Assembly: GCF_029222925.1 (NCBI RefSeq)
Contig: NZ_JARHUI010000001.1
Location: 682,986 to 746,985 of the forward strand
Source: Algoriphagus sp. CAU 1675
Lineage (GTDB): Bacteria; Bacteroidota; Bacteroidia; Cytophagales; Cyclobacteriaceae
DNA: 64,000 nt
Direction of reading: 5' to 3'
Shown: positions 8,739 through 17,358 of the stretch, in pieces
Layout: the number at the start of each line of letters is the position of its first letter
Position numbering within the stretch: the first letter of the stretch is position 1
Program-made: the position numbers and the translations under genes
Notes under the pieces: generated by a model
What the model saw: the letters and a program-made list of their open reading frames with translations, nothing else
The model's database searches: none
What the model was told of the DNA's origin: nothing

Positions 8739-9023
8739 TCAAATTTTTCGCTCCAACCAAGCCAAAATCCCAAACCAGAACAAAAACTTAATCGCCAATC
8801 CCAGAAACAGATAAATAACCCATGATTCCGGTGAGATACTGGGAAAAAATTGCTCCAAATCTGAGTCGATCTCAATAGCCCAATCCGAAAAAAAGCCCTC
8901 ACTCCCCAGATAGGCCATATATCCCGATCCTACGGCCAAAATAACTAACAGGACTTGAGCTATTCTGAGAAAGGTTTTGCCGAGGATGGCACCGGGGTCT
9001 GTGTAGGAAATTGTGGAATTCAT
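8739..9023 (-). CDS. Hypothetical two-helix membrane protein
   Basis: 94 residues. Helix 1 is about residues 20-40 (IAQVLLVILAVGSGYMAYLG), helix 2 about 68-88 (WVIYLFLGLAIKFLFWFGIL), with an acidic loop (EIDSDLEQFF) between them. The protein ends in a short positively charged tail (ERKI). It starts 33 nt after the rplS terminator and ends 166 nt before gltX, so it is likely its own transcription unit. I do not recognise a family. An overlapping out-of-frame ORF at 8684-8902 is its shadow. Confidence 0.6.
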   Translation of the reverse strand: MNSTISYTDPGAILGKTFLRIAQVLLVILAVGSGYMAYLGSEGFFSDWAIEIDSDLEQFFPSISPESWVIYLFLGLAIKFLFWFGILAWLERKI

Positions 9024-9056
9024 AGTGGTAGAGTTTGCTACAATTTACCAAAAACC

Positions 9057-9087
9057 AAAAAAGGAACCCTTTTGAGGTTCCTTTTTT
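9057..9087. terminator. Terminator of the rpsP-rimM-trmD-rplS operon
   Basis: Arms 9057-9068 and 9076-9087 form a 12-bp stem (A6GGAACC/GGTTCCT6) with a 7-nt loop. On the minus strand it follows the rplS stop by about 20 nt and ends in six T. Confidence 0.8.
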
Positions 9088-9107
9088 ATGTTGACAGGAA
9101 TGAAATC

Positions 9108-9473
9108 TTAGTGTCTCACCTGGATTTTTTCCTTGATACGTGCAGCCTTACCCTGACGTCCTCTCAAGTAGAACAGACGGGCTCTTCTTACTTTACCTTG
9201 TCTCAACAGTTCGATTTTTTCGATTGATGGGCTAAGGATAGGGAAGATACGCTCCACGCCGATACCGTTGGAGATTTTTCTCACGGTAAAGGTTTCACCA
9301 TTGGAGTTAGGGTTTTTACGCTGGATCACAGTTCCCTGGAACTGCTGGATACGCTCCTTATTACCTTCTTTGATTCGTACGTGTACGTTAATGGTATCAC
9401 CAGCTTTGAAAGAAGGGAATTTGGCTCTTGCCTCGCTGTATTCCGCTTCTACAATTTTCATTAGTTCGCTCAT
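9108..9473 (-). CDS. rplS: 50S ribosomal protein L19
   Basis: 121 residues, normal for L19. The family signature is clear: [29 protein letters not shown], then [43 protein letters not shown]. It sits at the 30S-50S interface. It is the last gene of the classical rpsP-rimM-trmD-rplS operon, 50 nt after trmD, and is followed by a strong terminator. Confidence 0.97.
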   Translation of the reverse strand: MSELMKIVEAEYSEARAKFPSFKAGDTINVHVRIKEGNKERIQQFQGTVIQRKNPNSNGETFTVRKISNGIGVERIFPILSPSIEKIELLRQGKVRRARLFYLRGRQGKAARIKEKIQVRH

Positions 9474-9523
9474 AGCTTCTATGTTTTATGCTTTCGCTGT
9501 TAGCCAACACGTGGCTTATTCAA

Positions 9524-10240
9524 TTACTTTTTGTTCGATTTCAAATCGCGCTCTCCCAGTCCTGATTTGGCCAATAGGTCTGGCCTTCTCTCCCGGGTTC
9601 GGCGAACCGACGCCTCAAATCTCCATTCGTTTATCTTGGCTTCATGACCTGAGAGCAATACATCCGGAACTTTCATTCCTTCAAACTCCGCCGGTCTGGT
9701 ATAGACAGGGGGTGCCAGCAGGTCATCTTGAAAGGAATCCGTCAATGCAGAGGATTCATCATTGAGTACTCCGGGTATCAGTCGGATCACCGCATCTGCA
9801 ACCACGGCTGCTGCCAATTCTCCTCCTGATAGCACAAAATCACCAATGCTGATTTCCTTGGTTATGAACCGTTCTCTTACCCTTTCATCAACTCCTTTGT
9901 AATGACCGCATAGGATCAGGAGGTTTTTTTGAAGGGAAAGAGCATTGGCCATAGGCTGATCGAAAGTTGTACCGTCGGGAGTCATATAGATGATTTCATC
10001 GTATGATCTTTCCTTTTGTAGTGTTTCGATGCATTTGGCGATGGGTTCGATCATCATGACCATCCCGGCACCGCCTCCAAAGGCATAATCATCTACCTGC
10101 TTTTGCTTGCCAGTGGCATAGTCCCGCAGGTTGTGTACACGGATAGTGGCCAGTCCTTTTTCTTCCGCCCTTTTGAGGATGGAATGGGAAAAAGGTCCTT
10201 CCAAAAGTCCCGGTACAACACTGATAATGTCAATGTGCAT
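9524..10240 (-). CDS. trmD: tRNA (guanine-N1)-methyltransferase
   Basis: 238 residues. The N-terminus [17 protein letters not shown], the SPOUT trefoil-knot region [16 protein letters not shown] and the segment [13 protein letters not shown] are diagnostic of TrmD, which methylates G37 next to the anticodon with S-adenosylmethionine and prevents frameshifting. It begins 3 nt after rimM, consistent with translational coupling in the ribosome-maturation operon. The C-terminal domain includes the catalytic Asp region [17 protein letters not shown]. Confidence 0.96.
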   Translation of the reverse strand: MHIDIISVVPGLLEGPFSHSILKRAEEKGLATIRVHNLRDYATGKQKQVDDYAFGGGAGMVMMIEPIAKCIETLQKERSYDEIIYMTPDGTTFDQPMANALSLQKNLLILCGHYKGVDERVRERFITKEISIGDFVLSGGELAAAVVADAVIRLIPGVLNDESSALTDSFQDDLLAPPVYTRPAEFEGMKVPDVLLSGHEAKINEWRFEASVRRTRERRPDLLAKSGLGERDLKSNKK

Positions 10241-10243
10241 GAC

Positions 10244-10774
10244 TCAGTCTTCCAGATAAATGTCAAGTAAACCTTCGGGTAACTGGCAGAAAACTTTTTT
10301 TGCTGCCTTATCCACCTTTTGGATGATTCCGTCCTGAATAGGGATCAGAACTTCCTTTCCTTGGTGTTTTACTCCGAGGAGATCCTGTGTTTCGAGATCA
10401 TAAATAACCTCAACAGGTCCGATCAGTCCTTTGGTCTCATCATAGACCTCAAACCCGATCAACTCGTGGTAATAGTATTGATCTTCTTCCAGTTCTGGAA
10501 GCTCTGAAAGAGGGAGGTATATTTCCGACCCAACCAGAGGTTCGACCTTTTCGATCGAATCAAGTTCTTCGAATTTGGCAAGGGCCCTATTTCCGGGTTG
10601 GAGCTCAAAGTGCTCCAAGAAGAAAGGAACCAATCTGCCTTTTTGTTCGAGGAAGAGGTGCTCTAGATGTTCGTAATCCTCTGGATATTCCACATCTAAC
10701 ACCACGTTTACTTCACCACGAAGTCCATGAACTTTGGCGATCCGCCCAATTTGAAAGCATTGATCCTTGTTCAT
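10244..10774 (-). CDS. rimM: Ribosome maturation factor RimM
   Basis: 176 residues with the N-terminal RimM domain (FQIGRIAKVHGLRGEVNV) and a C-terminal PRC-barrel (EDQYYYHELIGFEVYDE through KEVLIPIQDGIIQKVD). It binds S19/S13 in the 30S head during assembly. It lies 14 nt downstream of rpsP and 3 nt upstream of trmD, the conserved order. Confidence 0.95.
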   Translation of the reverse strand: MNKDQCFQIGRIAKVHGLRGEVNVVLDVEYPEDYEHLEHLFLEQKGRLVPFFLEHFELQPGNRALAKFEELDSIEKVEPLVGSEIYLPLSELPELEEDQYYYHELIGFEVYDETKGLIGPVEVIYDLETQDLLGVKHQGKEVLIPIQDGIIQKVDKAAKKVFCQLPEGLLDIYLED

Positions 10775-10788
10775 GGGGATTTACTCTA

Positions 10789-11346
10789 TTAAGCTTGTGC
10801 TTCGTCGCCTTCTGCGGAAGCCTCTGGAGCTGCCTCTTCACTAGCTTCTTCAGCTGGAGCTTCGGCTGCAGCAGCTGCTGCTTTAGCCTCTTCTTCTCTT
10901 GCTTTGATAGCGTCAAGACGAGCCTGGTTCTTAGCGGCTTCAGCTTCCAAAGCTTTCTGACGAGCAACTTCTTTAGCCTTACCGATAGATTCTACTTTTC
11001 CTGCGATCTTCGCATCCTTCTCGGCCAACCATGCTTCGAATTTTGCATCTGCTTGTTCTTGAGAGATCGCGCCTTTGATCACACCAATTTGAAGGTGTTT
11101 TTTCAGCATGACACCTCTGTAAGAAAGCATAGCTTTCACGGTATCAGTTGGCTGAGCTCCGTTCAACAACCAAGTAAGAGCGCGCTCATTGTTGATGTTG
11201 ATAGAAGCGGGGTTTGTGTTCGGATTGTAAGTTCCGATTTTTTCGATGAAGCGTCCATCTCGTGGAGCTCTTGCATCAGCTACAACCACGTCGTAGATAG
11301 GCATTTTCTTTCTACCTCTTCGTGCTAATCTGATTTTAACTGCCAT
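10789..11346 (-). CDS. rpsP: 30S ribosomal protein S16 with long Ala/Glu-rich tail
   Basis: 185 residues, about twice the usual 80-90. The first 80 or so are canonical S16 ([38 protein letters not shown]). A middle region of about 60 residues is helical and charged, and the last 50 are almost only Ala and Glu ([20 protein letters not shown]). Such tails occur in Bacteroidota S16. It heads the rpsP-rimM-trmD-rplS operon. The ATG is preceded by a leader of about 50 nt with a perfect 7-bp hairpin. S16 itself is an assembly protein of the 30S body. Confidence 0.95.
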   Translation of the reverse strand: MAVKIRLARRGRKKMPIYDVVVADARAPRDGRFIEKIGTYNPNTNPASININNERALTWLLNGAQPTDTVKAMLSYRGVMLKKHLQIGVIKGAISQEQADAKFEAWLAEKDAKIAGKVESIGKAKEVARQKALEAEAAKNQARLDAIKAREEEAKAAAAAAEAPAEEASEEAAPEASAEGDEAQA

Positions 11347-11367
11347 AATTTGTAATATTTGGTTAGT

Positions 11368-11386
11368 GGATGGAACCCGTCCATCC
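11368..11386 (-). promoter_or_regulatory. Leader hairpin of rpsP mRNA
   Basis: GGATGGA (11368-11374) and TCCATCC (11380-11386) form a perfect 7-bp stem with a 5-nt loop inside the predicted 5' leader, about 20 nt before the rpsP ATG. It may affect translation or be a site for feedback control; this is inference. Confidence 0.4.
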
Positions 11387-11400
11387 TAATTTTGGAGTGC

Positions 11401-11408
11401 AAAGATAT
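11401..11408 (-). promoter_or_regulatory. -7 promoter element of the rpsP operon
   Basis: TATCTTTG on the minus strand followed by CA is an exact match to the Bacteroidota -7 consensus TAnnTTTG, 54 nt upstream of the ATG. No clear -33 TTTG is visible. Confidence 0.5.
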
Positions 11409-11540
11409 GGTAAATACTTGGAATGCCATAAGTTGGCTCAAGAATATTTGTCGATTAGAGGCCTTTTATTTTATCTTGCGTTCTAGTTGTGGGATTGGAA
11501 TTCTTCCTTTTGCTAAGAAGTGATCAGACAAAGCTCATTT

Positions 11541-11612
11541 GGCCCCGTAGTTCAACGGATAGAACAAGCGTTTCCTAAACGTTAGATCCAAGTTCGATTC
11601 TTGGCGGGGCTA
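11541..11612 (+). tRNA. tRNA-Arg (anticodon CCT)
   Basis: A full cloverleaf folds: acceptor GGCCCCG/CGGGGCT, D-arm GTTC/GAAC, anticodon stem AGCGT/ACGTT around loop TTCCTAA with anticodon CCT, T-arm CCAAG-TTCGATT-CTTGG, discriminator A. CCA is not encoded. CCT reads AGG arginine codons. Confidence 0.93.
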
Positions 11613-11629
11613 CTTTTTGATTTTATAAT

Positions 11630-11658
11630 AAACAGGGTTTAAGGACACCTGTTTTTTT
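11630..11658 (+). terminator. Terminator behind tRNA-Arg
   Basis: AAACAGG (11630-11636) pairs with CCTGTTT (11648-11654), 11-nt loop, followed by more T to 11658. Confidence 0.6.
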
Positions 11659-11826
11659 GTCCTCCACCAAACTAAGGTCAGTAATTATTGAAAAACTGGA
11701 TTTTTAAAGGGGGGATGCTTTCTTGAGATTGAGAAGAACAATTGTTGGATTATTCGATGTTTTTTTGAATGATTTTTATAAATTGAGTCTAATTGCTTGA
11801 TTTTTAAATATTTAAATTTTCAACTT

Positions 11827-13197
11827 ATGAAATATTTTAATCTTCCTTTTTTACTTGTCTTTCTTTTTGTCAAATGCTCTTGTAGCCCAGATGGAAAGCC
11901 GGTTGATGAACCAATTTCAGCCTTAGAGGAGCTGGAAATTATTTTTAAGGATACAGTTCAATTCAGATCCTTGAAACAACTTCGGGACTGTGAGGATTTT
12001 CAGTCGGGAAATTGTAAAGGCGTAATTCAACAATTAAAGGCCAAAGTGTCAAATGAGCTTAAGCATGAGTTTTCCCTGGATATAGATAAAGACCAGCTCC
12101 TGATCAAAATGTATTCAGGCCAAGTCTCTGTATTGGTTACGGATTTGAATGCAAGCCAAAAGAAAGGTATTGTCGAAAAAATCGATCAAAAGCCCAATAA
12201 GTTTGGAGCGCAAAACTCAATCGATATTCAAGGTAGGAGACCCATGATGCAGGCTGCCTTTATTGAGCAGGGGAGAAGGCCCATGATGCAGGAGCAACTC
12301 CGCTATGATTCGAGCAGTAGTACAAGCAAATACATCCAACTGATCCGTTCCAATGAATCATCTTTCCCAAACAAGAATACAAAAGTTTGGATCATCGATA
12401 CAGGAGTTGATACCAAACATCCCGATATCAATTCTGTAGTAGATTCTTTGAGTATTTCCTTTGCCAAAAATGCATCCGATCCCTTCGTGGATGAATCGGG
12501 TCACGGAACCTTCATCGCTGGTATAATCGGAGCCAATAGCTCCGGCACTTCAGGTGGAGGTTACCATATGAATGGGGTTTATCCCGGGGCAAATCTGGTT
12601 TCGGTGAAAGTGTTTGATAAGCAATTAAACACGACCGACAAGCGGGTAGAACTGGCCTTGGAGCATGTTTTGTTTAATGGTTCGCCCGGGGATATTGTTA
12701 ATTTGAGTTTGGGAAAACCGGGAACTGGACAGGACTTATGTTCTTCAGGAAAAATCAGTCAAGCCATAGAGGATTTGGTCGATGCAGGCATTTATGTGGT
12801 CATGTCGGCTGGGAATGATGCTGAACCCTCAGAAGGGAATTTTCCAGGTTGCATTAACTATTCCAATGGCAACGGTGCCCAAACCTTTACTGTAGGTTCT
12901 GTTGAAGGGGGACTCTCCGGACAGCCCTATCTCTACTCCTTCTTTTCTAATTTTGATAACAGCCTGACAAACCGAATCATTGATTTTGTAGAGCCTGGAG
13001 AATACATTTTTACCACCGCTCCAATGGTCGGGGGCTCTGATGCCATGTATACTTTAGTTTCCGGTACTTCTTTCTCTGCGGCAATTTTCTCTGGAATTTT
13101 ATACCATGACACTCAAGTTGGGATTCTCGATTCTCTTCAGCGCGGAGCAGTTCCGGGGAATCCCGACCCGTATTATTTCATTGGGAAAGTTCATTGA
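11827..13197 (+). CDS. Secreted S8 family serine peptidase (subtilase) 1
   Basis: 456 residues from the ATG at 11827, which gives a hydrophobic signal (MKYFNLPFLLVFLFVKCSCS). An upstream ATG at 11797 would put ten polar residues before it. The two Cys near the cleavage region could serve as a weak lipobox. The catalytic triad is complete: Asp191 (IIDTGVD), His226 (SGHGTFIAG) and Ser415 (SGTSFSAA), plus the oxyanion Asn in MSAGND. Residues 1-130 are a divergent prodomain that I cannot assign to I9. Just before the catalytic domain lie two copies of QGRRPMMQ (135-142 and 148-155). The next gene is a second subtilase with a related repeat. Confidence 0.88.
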   Translation: MKYFNLPFLLVFLFVKCSCSPDGKPVDEPISALEELEIIFKDTVQFRSLKQLRDCEDFQSGNCKGVIQQLKAKVSNELKHEFSLDIDKDQLLIKMYSGQVSVLVTDLNASQKKGIVEKIDQKPNKFGAQNSIDIQGRRPMMQAAFIEQGRRPMMQEQLRYDSSSSTSKYIQLIRSNESSFPNKNTKVWIIDTGVDTKHPDINSVVDSLSISFAKNASDPFVDESGHGTFIAGIIGANSSGTSGGGYHMNGVYPGANLVSVKVFDKQLNTTDKRVELALEHVLFNGSPGDIVNLSLGKPGTGQDLCSSGKISQAIEDLVDAGIYVVMSAGNDAEPSEGNFPGCINYSNGNGAQTFTVGSVEGGLSGQPYLYSFFSNFDNSLTNRIIDFVEPGEYIFTTAPMVGGSDAMYTLVSGTSFSAAIFSGILYHDTQVGILDSLQRGAVPGNPDPYYFIGKVH

Positions 13198-13314
13198 GGT
13201 TAAGGCTTAAAAAAAGGGAATTTCTCCTTGATACTTTGGAATACTGCTTTTCGTAAGCAAAAATTAAAATAATTGAATTTTAGTTAGTTATAACACAACT
13301 TGACACTTACGACT

Positions 13315-14541
13315 ATGAAAAAACTGCTTTTTTTCCTGTTCCTGATTGTTTTTTCATCAGAGGGATTTAGCCAAAACCAAAACTTTGTTGTTGTCTTTAA
13401 AGATAGTTTTGAACAGCCTGTTCGAATAAATCAAAGAAGAAATTCCAATAGGGAAACCCAAGCGAGCCAGAATGAAATCAGCCGAAATCAAAAATTAGAT
13501 AGGGTTGATGATTTTTTAGGACAAAAAAATGTAGCTACCGGAAGGGCTAAGAAATTTGTAGATGGAGCAGTGGGTTTTGTTGCTGCATTGAGTCCGGCAG
13601 AAGTTCAGAAAATAAAGAGTGACCCTGCTGTAGATCGGGTTGTGGAGGATTTTACCATGCAGGGGAGACCCAGAATGCAGGGCACCAGGCCTCGGATGCA
13701 GGGGGAGAGCTTAGGTGATTTATTGTATAACGAACAAACCAAATCCAGTTGTGCCATCCCGCTTATGGGAGGGGCTCAGGAGTCAGGTTTACAGTCTTCT
13801 ATCTGGGTAGTCGATACAGGTGTAGATGCAGGGCATCGGGATCTGAACGTCAGTAGAAACCGAAATTTTGCCACTTCTTTCGTTGATAACGAACCCAACC
13901 CTTTTGATGACGGAGCCGGACATGGAACCCATTGTGCAGGATTGGCTGCAGGAACCGGTGCTGGAGATCCCGGGATTACTGGTATGTCACCGGGCGCTGA
14001 AATTATCTCTTTAAAAATTTTGGATCGCAATGGAATGGGAAATTGGTCCAGTTTGGTACTGGCCTTAGATCATATAGAGAAATATGGAGTTGCCGGTGAT
14101 GTTGTGATGATGAGTCTGGGAGCTTCCGTGGGTTTGAATTGTTCCAATTTTGAACCTTTCCTTAATGAAATGATAGTGGATTTGGGTTCGAAAGGAATTT
14201 TTATAGTGATGTCTGCTGGAAATGATAGTGCTGCAGCAAATGAAAATCTTCCAGGATGTATCAATGGACCCAATGTATTTACTGTTGGGGCGATGTCCTT
14301 TTCTTGCGAAGCCTTGGGAGTCTGTAGCAGCTTGTCAAATCTGGGAAATCCTCCAATTGATTGGTTTGCTCCGGGCGATAACTTGATTTCTACTTTCCCG
14401 GGTAATCAGTATCAAGTCATGTCAGGAACCTCGATGGCAGCCGCTTTGGTTGCAGGAGTGATTCACTCCAAAGGCGGTACCCCTAGAGCAATCCAACAAG
14501 TAAGCTGTGGTGGACTTACCTATTCCGTTGCAGGTCGCTAG
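13315..14541 (+). CDS. Secreted S8 family serine peptidase (subtilase) 2
   Basis: 408 residues from the ATG at 13315 (signal peptide MKKLLFFLFLIVFSSEGFSQ). Residues 22-113 resemble an I9 propeptide (NFVVVFKDS at the start, IKSDPAVDRVVEDF at the end). The triad is Asp167 (VVDTGVD), His203 (GHGTHCAG) and Ser373 (SGTSMAAA); MSAGND supplies the oxyanion Asn. Between propeptide and protease lies MQGRPRMQGTRPRMQGE (115-131), i.e. RPRMQ units like the RPMMQ units of subtilase 1. Six Cys in the mature part suggest disulfides. The 3' end overlaps the convergent cyclase gene by 26 nt. It is probably exported to the periplasm or beyond; there is no T9SS tail. Confidence 0.9.
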   Translation: MKKLLFFLFLIVFSSEGFSQNQNFVVVFKDSFEQPVRINQRRNSNRETQASQNEISRNQKLDRVDDFLGQKNVATGRAKKFVDGAVGFVAALSPAEVQKIKSDPAVDRVVEDFTMQGRPRMQGTRPRMQGESLGDLLYNEQTKSSCAIPLMGGAQESGLQSSIWVVDTGVDAGHRDLNVSRNRNFATSFVDNEPNPFDDGAGHGTHCAGLAAGTGAGDPGITGMSPGAEIISLKILDRNGMGNWSSLVLALDHIEKYGVAGDVVMMSLGASVGLNCSNFEPFLNEMIVDLGSKGIFIVMSAGNDSAAANENLPGCINGPNVFTVGAMSFSCEALGVCSSLSNLGNPPIDWFAPGDNLISTFPGNQYQVMSGTSMAAALVAGVIHSKGGTPRAIQQVSCGGLTYSVAGR

Positions 14542-16726
14542 ATTGAAGCGTTTGATTTGCCTGGATTCGTTCCTTTTGGATCATTTCCAAAATAGATAAG
14601 ACCTTGGGTTCTTTCAGGTAGTTTTTAAAGATGGGGTTGTTAATGATGTAAAAATCATCCCTTAAACCTTTTGCCTCTGCGATAAATAGGTAATTGATGG
14701 CTTGTAAGCGATCCCCTTTAATGGCTTCCAATTGGGCAAGATCAAGATACAAATTGAAATCATCCCCGAAATGCTCCATCGCAAGCATTCGGACGGAATT
14801 AGCTTGTTCCCAAAGTTCTTCTGCTTTTTGTCTGTCATTTTCTTCTTTGAAAATATAGGCAAGCAGAATGGGGGAGGTGAAATATTCATCCTGTTCAAAT
14901 TCAGGGGTTTTTTCAATGCTTTTTGTTAAAAATTCTTTTGTCCGATCCCAATCCCCAGAAAAGAATGCGATGGTTCCAGCAGTAGAATACTCCAAGGCAG
15001 TTGTGTCTTTATCTCCAGTAAACAGGGAGTCAATGAAGTTTAAAGCACGGTTTTGATTGCCATTTTCAATTTCTATAAAGGCTTTTTGTTCGATAGTTAT
15101 TGGATCTTTTTGAAGAGAAGATGAACGATCGAGCCAATCGTTTGCTAAATCAAATTGATCCAATACCCGATAAATCCATCCAGAGATTTGATAGGGGAGA
15201 AAATTGGTAGGATTAAGAGCGACGGATTTTTTTTGAAGTTTCAGTGCTTCGGTCAAATTTCCGGCGACGAAATAAACGGTAGCGAGGTTGCCGATGGCAG
15301 AGCTTAAGTTTGGATTTGACGCTAATGCTTTTTCAAATGAGATTTTAGCGTATTCATTTTGCCCTCTGTAATAATAGACATTGCCTTGAGACTTGAATCC
15401 TTCTGCCAAATAAGGGTCGATTGCTAATGCTTTGCTACTCATTTCCAAGCTGGAATCCTGCCATTGATCCCCTTCTCCATAGTAGCTCAATTGGGCATAA
15501 CAATCCGCTAGGCTTGCATAGGCCAAGGCATAATTAGGGTCCTCTTTTAATGCAGCTTTGAAGTATTCAATTGCCTCCAATACGGATTGTTTATCGTAGC
15601 GGGAATATAATTCCCTTCCCTTCAAATGGAGTTCATAAGCTTCAAAACTGCTTGTTTGTGTTTTAGAGAGCAAACTTCGCTCTTCCGAACTTAGGCTGCT
15701 GTTCAGTACCCGGGCGATTTCAGTGGCAATATCGGCTTGAACTTTGAAAATATCCGTGGCTTCCCGGTTGTAGGTCTCGGCCCAAAGATTTCGACTTTCC
15801 TCTGGGTCGATGAGTTGCACATTGATTTGGATTCTGTCTCCGATCCACTGTACGTTACCTTTCAGGATGGTACTCACATCCAGTATTTTGGCGATGGAGT
15901 CAAGTGGGAAGTCCGTGTTTTTGAAGCCTTGTACTGCTTCTTCACTGATGACTTTGATGCTTCCAATTTTTGAAACCTGGCTAATTACATCTTCGGTTAA
16001 TCCTTCTGAGAAAAACTCTTGATCCGGATTTTCAGAACTGTTTGCAAAGGGTAAAATGGCAACCGATTTTTCCTTTTCCCAGATTGGATTATTCCAAAAA
16101 ACAGAGTAGATCAGGTATACCAGAATGAAGGCCGTAGCTCCTAAAACTGCCCAGAATTTCCAAGGATTTTTCTCCTGATATTGGATGTTCTTAATGATTT
16201 CCGTTCGCTTGGGAATAGCCAGAGGCGCATTGGTGACTGCAAATAATTCAACCGGATGATCTACATTTTTAAGGCGAAAAGGTCCCAGTCGGCTGGTATG
16301 GAACTCAGAGTTAGGGGGTATTTGATCTTTTACCTGCTCGGATATTAGTAAGCAGTTTGGTACGCCTATTCCTTGAATTCTGGAGGCAAGGTTTACCGCG
16401 TCCCCAAAGACATCCCCCTTGTCGAATATGATGTCTCCTATATGAAGTCCAATTCGGATGGACATATCCGGGATGAGGCTTTGCTGACGCTGAATTTCCA
16501 AACTCGCAGCAAGGGCTTCAGGGACCGTTTCGAAGACCGCTAAAATCCCATCTCCCAGTTCTTTGATGATTTTGCCCCGAAAATTGGATAAAACTTCCTG
16601 GTGGATTTGTAAGTTTTGGCGCATCAGCGCAAATGCCTTATCCTCATCCTTGCCCATCAGGCGGGTGTAGCCGACTATGTCTGAAAAAAATACAACGGAT
16701 TGCTTTCTGCTATAATCTAGACTCAT
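14516..16726 (-). CDS. Class III adenylate/guanylate cyclase with TolB-like and TPR domains
   Basis: 736 residues. Residues 10-170 are a class III cyclase domain: first metal Asp in FFSDIVGYTRLMG, second in ELGDGILAVFE, and the substrate/transition-state motif GDVFGDAVNLASRI, all intact, so it is probably an active adenylate cyclase. One membrane helix follows at about 195-215 (FWAVLGATAFILVYLIYSVFW). Then comes a TolB-like/FlgO-type domain (KSVAILPFANSSENPDQEFFSEGLTED is its start), then about eight TPR units to the end. With the cyclase in the cytoplasm, the single helix would place the TPRs in the periplasm as a sensor. The signal and the cAMP target are unknown. The stop lies inside the end of subtilase 2. 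Confidence 0.88.
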   Translation of the reverse strand: MSLDYSRKQSVVFFSDIVGYTRLMGKDEDKAFALMRQNLQIHQEVLSNFRGKIIKELGDGILAVFETVPEALAASLEIQRQQSLIPDMSIRIGLHIGDIIFDKGDVFGDAVNLASRIQGIGVPNCLLISEQVKDQIPPNSEFHTSRLGPFRLKNVDHPVELFAVTNAPLAIPKRTEIIKNIQYQEKNPWKFWAVLGATAFILVYLIYSVFWNNPIWEKEKSVAILPFANSSENPDQEFFSEGLTEDVISQVSKIGSIKVISEEAVQGFKNTDFPLDSIAKILDVSTILKGNVQWIGDRIQINVQLIDPEESRNLWAETYNREATDIFKVQADIATEIARVLNSSLSSEERSLLSKTQTSSFEAYELHLKGRELYSRYDKQSVLEAIEYFKAALKEDPNYALAYASLADCYAQLSYYGEGDQWQDSSLEMSSKALAIDPYLAEGFKSQGNVYYYRGQNEYAKISFEKALASNPNLSSAIGNLATVYFVAGNLTEALKLQKKSVALNPTNFLPYQISGWIYRVLDQFDLANDWLDRSSSLQKDPITIEQKAFIEIENGNQNRALNFIDSLFTGDKDTTALEYSTAGTIAFFSGDWDRTKEFLTKSIEKTPEFEQDEYFTSPILLAYIFKEENDRQKAEELWEQANSVRMLAMEHFGDDFNLYLDLAQLEAIKGDRLQAINYLFIAEAKGLRDDFYIINNPIFKNYLKEPKVLSILEMIQKERIQANQTLQSSDLQRNR

Positions 16727-16981
16727 TTTATAGGCTATGGATGGAGCAATGATCTTTTAAAGATATGGGCTTTTGGGTTTTTCAAAAATCAGCCTTTCCT
16801 CGATTGTGGGCATGATGATATCACATAGAATAATCCAATTTAACTTAATTTTATTACAATGAAATGAAAGTGGAAGTAAATTTCATTGGAATGGCCAAGC
16901 TCTTTTCAGTATTTTCCAAGAACATTCGTAAAGGTCAATTTACTTCGACCGTGTTGATAACGAGTTATTTTAGGAATTTCT

Positions 16982-17240
16982 TCATAATCCACCTCGGAAC
17001 TGATAGAAAGCCTCCACGGTGGGAAACCCTTTCACTTCGATCCGATTGAAGATTTCCTGTCTGATTTCTCTCTTTTTTTTAAGCTAGGGTTTCCGGAGCG
17101 TTTTTCCTTTTGATCAAATAGCAAGTCGTTTTATTAAGTGGGTGGCCATCCTGTATAAGAATGTAAATTCCTGTGTTTGATTCCGAAGAATAATACCTAA
17201 TCAAAAAGACCGGGAGTTTAATTGAAAATGCCTTCTTACT
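16982..17240 (-). pseudogene. Possible gene remnant(s), minus strand
   Basis: Reading 17240 to 17079 gives 53 residues with protein-like character but no ATG, ending ...LIKRKNAPETLA; the segment GIYILIQDG...LIKR resembles the last strands of the Por_Secre_tail (TIGR04183) sorting domain. The next part, shifted in frame at an A8 run, reads KKREIRQEIFNRIEVKGFPTVEAFYQFRGGL (written here in pieces: KKREIRQEIF, NRIEVKGFPT, VEAFYQFRGGL) and then stops. Either this is one gene broken by frameshifts or two neighbouring fragments. Low confidence. Confidence 0.3.
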
Positions 17241-17332
17241 TCAATTTATTTGAACGGCTATTGAAACGCTTTTCAAGTAGATTGATGAACAAGAAAGGTG
17301 TCTCCTGTTTTTAAAAGGCAGAAGTCGGAATT

Positions 17333-17358
17333 AAAAATGCCCCATTTCTGGGGCATTT
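17333..17358 (-). terminator. Orphan terminator-like hairpin
   Basis: AAATGCCCC (17335-17343) pairs with GGGGCATTT (17350-17358), 9 bp with a 6-nt loop. On the minus strand it is followed by further T (GGGGCATTTTTAATT). No intact minus-strand gene lies directly upstream, so it may belong to a lost gene. Confidence 0.4.

Noticed and set aside
10795..11328. 177-codon plus-strand ORF opposite rpsP
   Set aside because: Mirror of the Ala/Glu-rich S16 tail; Ser/Cys/Phe-rich antisense reading.
11613..11826. Possible attachment site downstream of tRNA-Arg
   Set aside because: No integrase and no repeat of the tRNA 3' end were found in the window.
16864..17049. 61-codon plus-strand ORF
   Set aside because: Low-complexity composition, no family pattern, and the minus strand reads better as a remnant in the same place.
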